Assembly (NCBI GenBank): GCA_038326995.1
Contig: JBBQKP010000184.1
Coordinates: 1 to 6,883 of the forward strand
Origin: JBBQKP01 sp038326995
Lineage (GTDB): Bacteria; Planctomycetota; Phycisphaerae; Tepidisphaerales; Tepidisphaeraceae
DNA length: 6,883 nucleotides
Reading direction: 5' to 3'
Below, piece by piece: positions 6,046-6,883 of this stretch (positions within the stretch are counted from its first letter, which is position 1; every line of letters begins with the position of its first letter). The position numbers and the translations under genes were made by a program. Below the pieces are notes generated by a model, which searched no databases, was not told the origin of the DNA, and was given only the letters and a program-made list of their open reading frames with translations.

Positions 6046-6410
6046 TTCACGGCCTCCAATCGGCTTTGCTTGAAGTCCACGTCCTTCGCGTCGGCCCAAA
6101 GGTTGTCGATGTCGTAAAAAATTCGTGCGTCGGGCGTGAAGACATGGACGATGATGTCGCCCAGATCAAGTGCGATCCACGTTTCGCTCGTGCTGCGGCC
6201 GTTGGGAAGCCGCTTGCTGCCACGTCCTTCTGCCAGGTCTTCGATGTCGTCGATGACGCTGCGCATCTGTCGAGGAGACGTGCCGTTGGCGACAACGAAA
6301 AAATCACACATGGGTGAGACTTCGTGCATGTCCAGCACTCTGACGGCAGAGCACTTCGTGTCCGCCATCAATAGTGCGATTTCCCGCGACAACGCGCGGG
6401 CCTGTTCCAA
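6042..6410 (-). CDS. rsfS: Ribosomal silencing factor RsfS (Iojap/DUF143 family)
   Basis: A 122-residue protein when started at the TTG at 6410, a normal size for RsfS. The family core is clear: VRVLDM at 23-28, CDFFVVANGTSPRQM at 35-49, ETWIALDLGDIIVHVF at 76-91 and ARIFYDIDNLWADA at 95-108. RsfS binds ribosomal protein uL14 (L14) on the 50S subunit and blocks joining with the 30S subunit when nutrients are scarce. The start is uncertain. The TTG has no Shine-Dalgarno site, and the frame is open to a TGA at 6476-6474 with no ATG or GTG. A GGAG at 6456-6453 stands 6 bases before an ATC at 6446, which would give 12 extra residues (ATKKKVNLEIQL after the initiator). The gene sits downstream of the DUF1501 gene and overlaps the small membrane-protein gene by 4 bases. 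Confidence 0.93.
   Translation of the reverse strand: MEQARALSREIALLMADTKCSAVRVLDMHEVSPMCDFFVVANGTSPRQMRSVIDDIEDLAEGRGSKRLPNGRSTSETWIALDLGDIIVHVFTPDARIFYDIDNLWADAKDVDFKQSRLEAVK
6053..6057 (-). promoter_or_regulatory. Ribosome-binding site (GGAGG) of the 44-residue membrane protein
   Basis: GGAGG on the minus strand lies inside the last codons of rsfS, 7 bases before the GTG at 6045. It is the best Shine-Dalgarno match I noticed in the window. Together with the GTGA stop-start overlap it decides the start of the small gene and points to translational coupling with rsfS. Confidence 0.8.
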
Positions 6411-6452
6411 TTGGATTTCGAGATTGACTTTTTTCTTGGTGGCGATCGTGAG

Positions 6453-6456
6453 CTCC
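6453..6456 (-). promoter_or_regulatory. rsfS: Possible ribosome-binding site (GGAG) of rsfS with an ATC start
   Basis: GGAG on the minus strand is followed after 6 bases by ATC at 6446-6444, in frame with rsfS. The in-frame region up to the TGA stop at 6476 holds no ATG, GTG or CTG, and the only TTG (6410) lacks a ribosome-binding site. Rare AUU/AUC starts are known in bacteria, AUU in infC being the best known. An ATC start here is possible but unproven. Confidence 0.4.
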
Positions 6457-6475
6457 GGTCTTTTGTTGACGCATC

Positions 6476-6481
6476 ACTATA
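6476..6481 (-). promoter_or_regulatory. Possible -10 box (TATAGT) before rsfS
   Basis: TATAGT on the minus strand lies in the gap between the DUF1501 stop and rsfS. Transcription would begin near 6469, ahead of either proposed rsfS start. The 16-18-base spacing upstream shows only AGCAAA- or GAGCAA-like sequence, not a good -35, so support is thin. Read-through from the DUF1501 gene is an equally good explanation for rsfS expression. Confidence 0.22.
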
Positions 6482-6519
6482 CACCATCCGATTCGATTTT
6501 GCTCTAGTGCTTCGGGCCC

Positions 6520-6883
6520 TTACCCGCGAACGATTTTTGCCGTCGGAAACTGCTTGCCAAGAATGGGCTTACTGGGCGTTTCAAGCCAGTCTTGCAGAAG
6601 GCTCGCATAGACGCTGCGGAAGTCGATTGCGTATTTCAGGTCGCCAGAATCCAGGTCGGTCAGCGACGGGTGATTGCCCACTATGCCCTGCGTGAGTCTC
6701 TGGCCGAACAGGAACATCGGCGCGGCCGCGCCGTGGTCGGTTCCGCCGCTGGCGTTCTGATTCACGCGTCGGCCGAACTCGCTGAACGTCAGCATCGTGA
6801 CTCGCTCTGCGAGCTTGAGGTCTTTGAGATCCTGCCAGAATGCGCCCACGCCCAGCGCGAGCTGCGTCATCAGCTGGTCGTGG
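6520..6883 (-). CDS. DUF1501 family protein, C-terminal part only
   Basis: The frame remains open through the right edge, so the start is outside the window. The ATG at 6870 is internal: the four codons before it continue the protein as HDQL. The visible 120 residues carry family hallmarks in order: GAFWQDLKDLKLAERVTMLTF, SEFGRR, GTDHGAAAPMFLFG, HPSLTDLDSGDLKY and DFRSVYASLLQDWL. DUF1501 proteins belong to the alkaline phosphatase/sulfatase-like superfamily, are often exported by the Tat pathway and are abundant in Planctomycetota, frequently next to DUF1800 genes. Their activity is not established. His and Asp in TDHG are candidate metal-site residues by analogy. The end at TAA 6522-6520 gives a normal C terminus. 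rsfS follows 73-109 bases downstream on the same strand, depending on its true start. Confidence 0.9.
   Translation of the reverse strand, partial: HDQLMTQLALGVGAFWQDLKDLKLAERVTMLTFSEFGRRVNQNASGGTDHGAAAPMFLFGQRLTQGIVGNHPSLTDLDSGDLKYAIDFRSVYASLLQDWLETPSKPILGKQFPTAKIVRG

Noticed and set aside
6136..6507. Plus-strand open frame of 123 codons opposite rsfS
   Set aside because: It is antisense to the well-supported rsfS gene, and its translation has no recognisable domain.

Overview
The window is about 57-58% GC by eye and densely coded. It carries four genes on the plus strand, then three on the minus strand that converge on them. The gene content suggests a member of the Planctomycetota, perhaps Phycisphaerae. 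The evidence is a DUF1501 protein, a GH78-type alpha-L-rhamnosidase of the 'REQAQWWGDARV' type, a multi-membrane SpoIIE/PP2C phosphatase, and Shine-Dalgarno sites that are mostly weak or absent. This placement is inferred from gene families; no rRNA or other phylogenetic marker was compared.

Plus strand: positions 1-2040 hold the 3' part of a large alpha-L-rhamnosidase-like glycosidase that begins before the window. Next, 2154-3311 encodes one polypeptide joining a YrdC/Sua5-like domain (threonylcarbamoyl-AMP synthase family) to a low-molecular-weight phosphatase whose P-loop resembles the protein-arginine phosphatase YwlE. It is followed by rpiB (3366-3839). The order YrdC-type / YwlE-type / RpiB matches the ywlC-ywlE-ywlF order of Bacillus subtilis, here with the first two fused. 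A 220-base gap follows and holds an inverted-repeat element made of two imperfect 20-base palindromic units. After it lies a six-helix membrane protein with a cytoplasmic PP2C-type Ser/Thr phosphatase domain (4061-5860).

Minus strand, read from the right: the 3' end of a DUF1501 gene (6520-6883, start outside the window), then the ribosomal silencing factor rsfS (6042-6410, possibly starting at 6446), then a 44-residue single-helix membrane protein (5911-6045). The last two overlap by 4 bases (GTGA), and a GGAGG ribosome-binding site lies inside the end of rsfS, so they are very probably translationally coupled. The convergent ends are only 50 bases apart and contain a 16-base tandem duplication covering the phosphatase stop codon, but no obvious terminator.

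Most of the window is ordinary chromosomal housekeeping and accessory sequence. I see no CRISPR array, transposase, phage gene, tRNA or rRNA. The points that merit a second look are the YrdC-YwlE fusion with an altered SxN motif, an RpiB with Asp in place of the usual active-site Cys, the small coupled membrane protein, the odd start of rsfS and the REPIN-like repeat.
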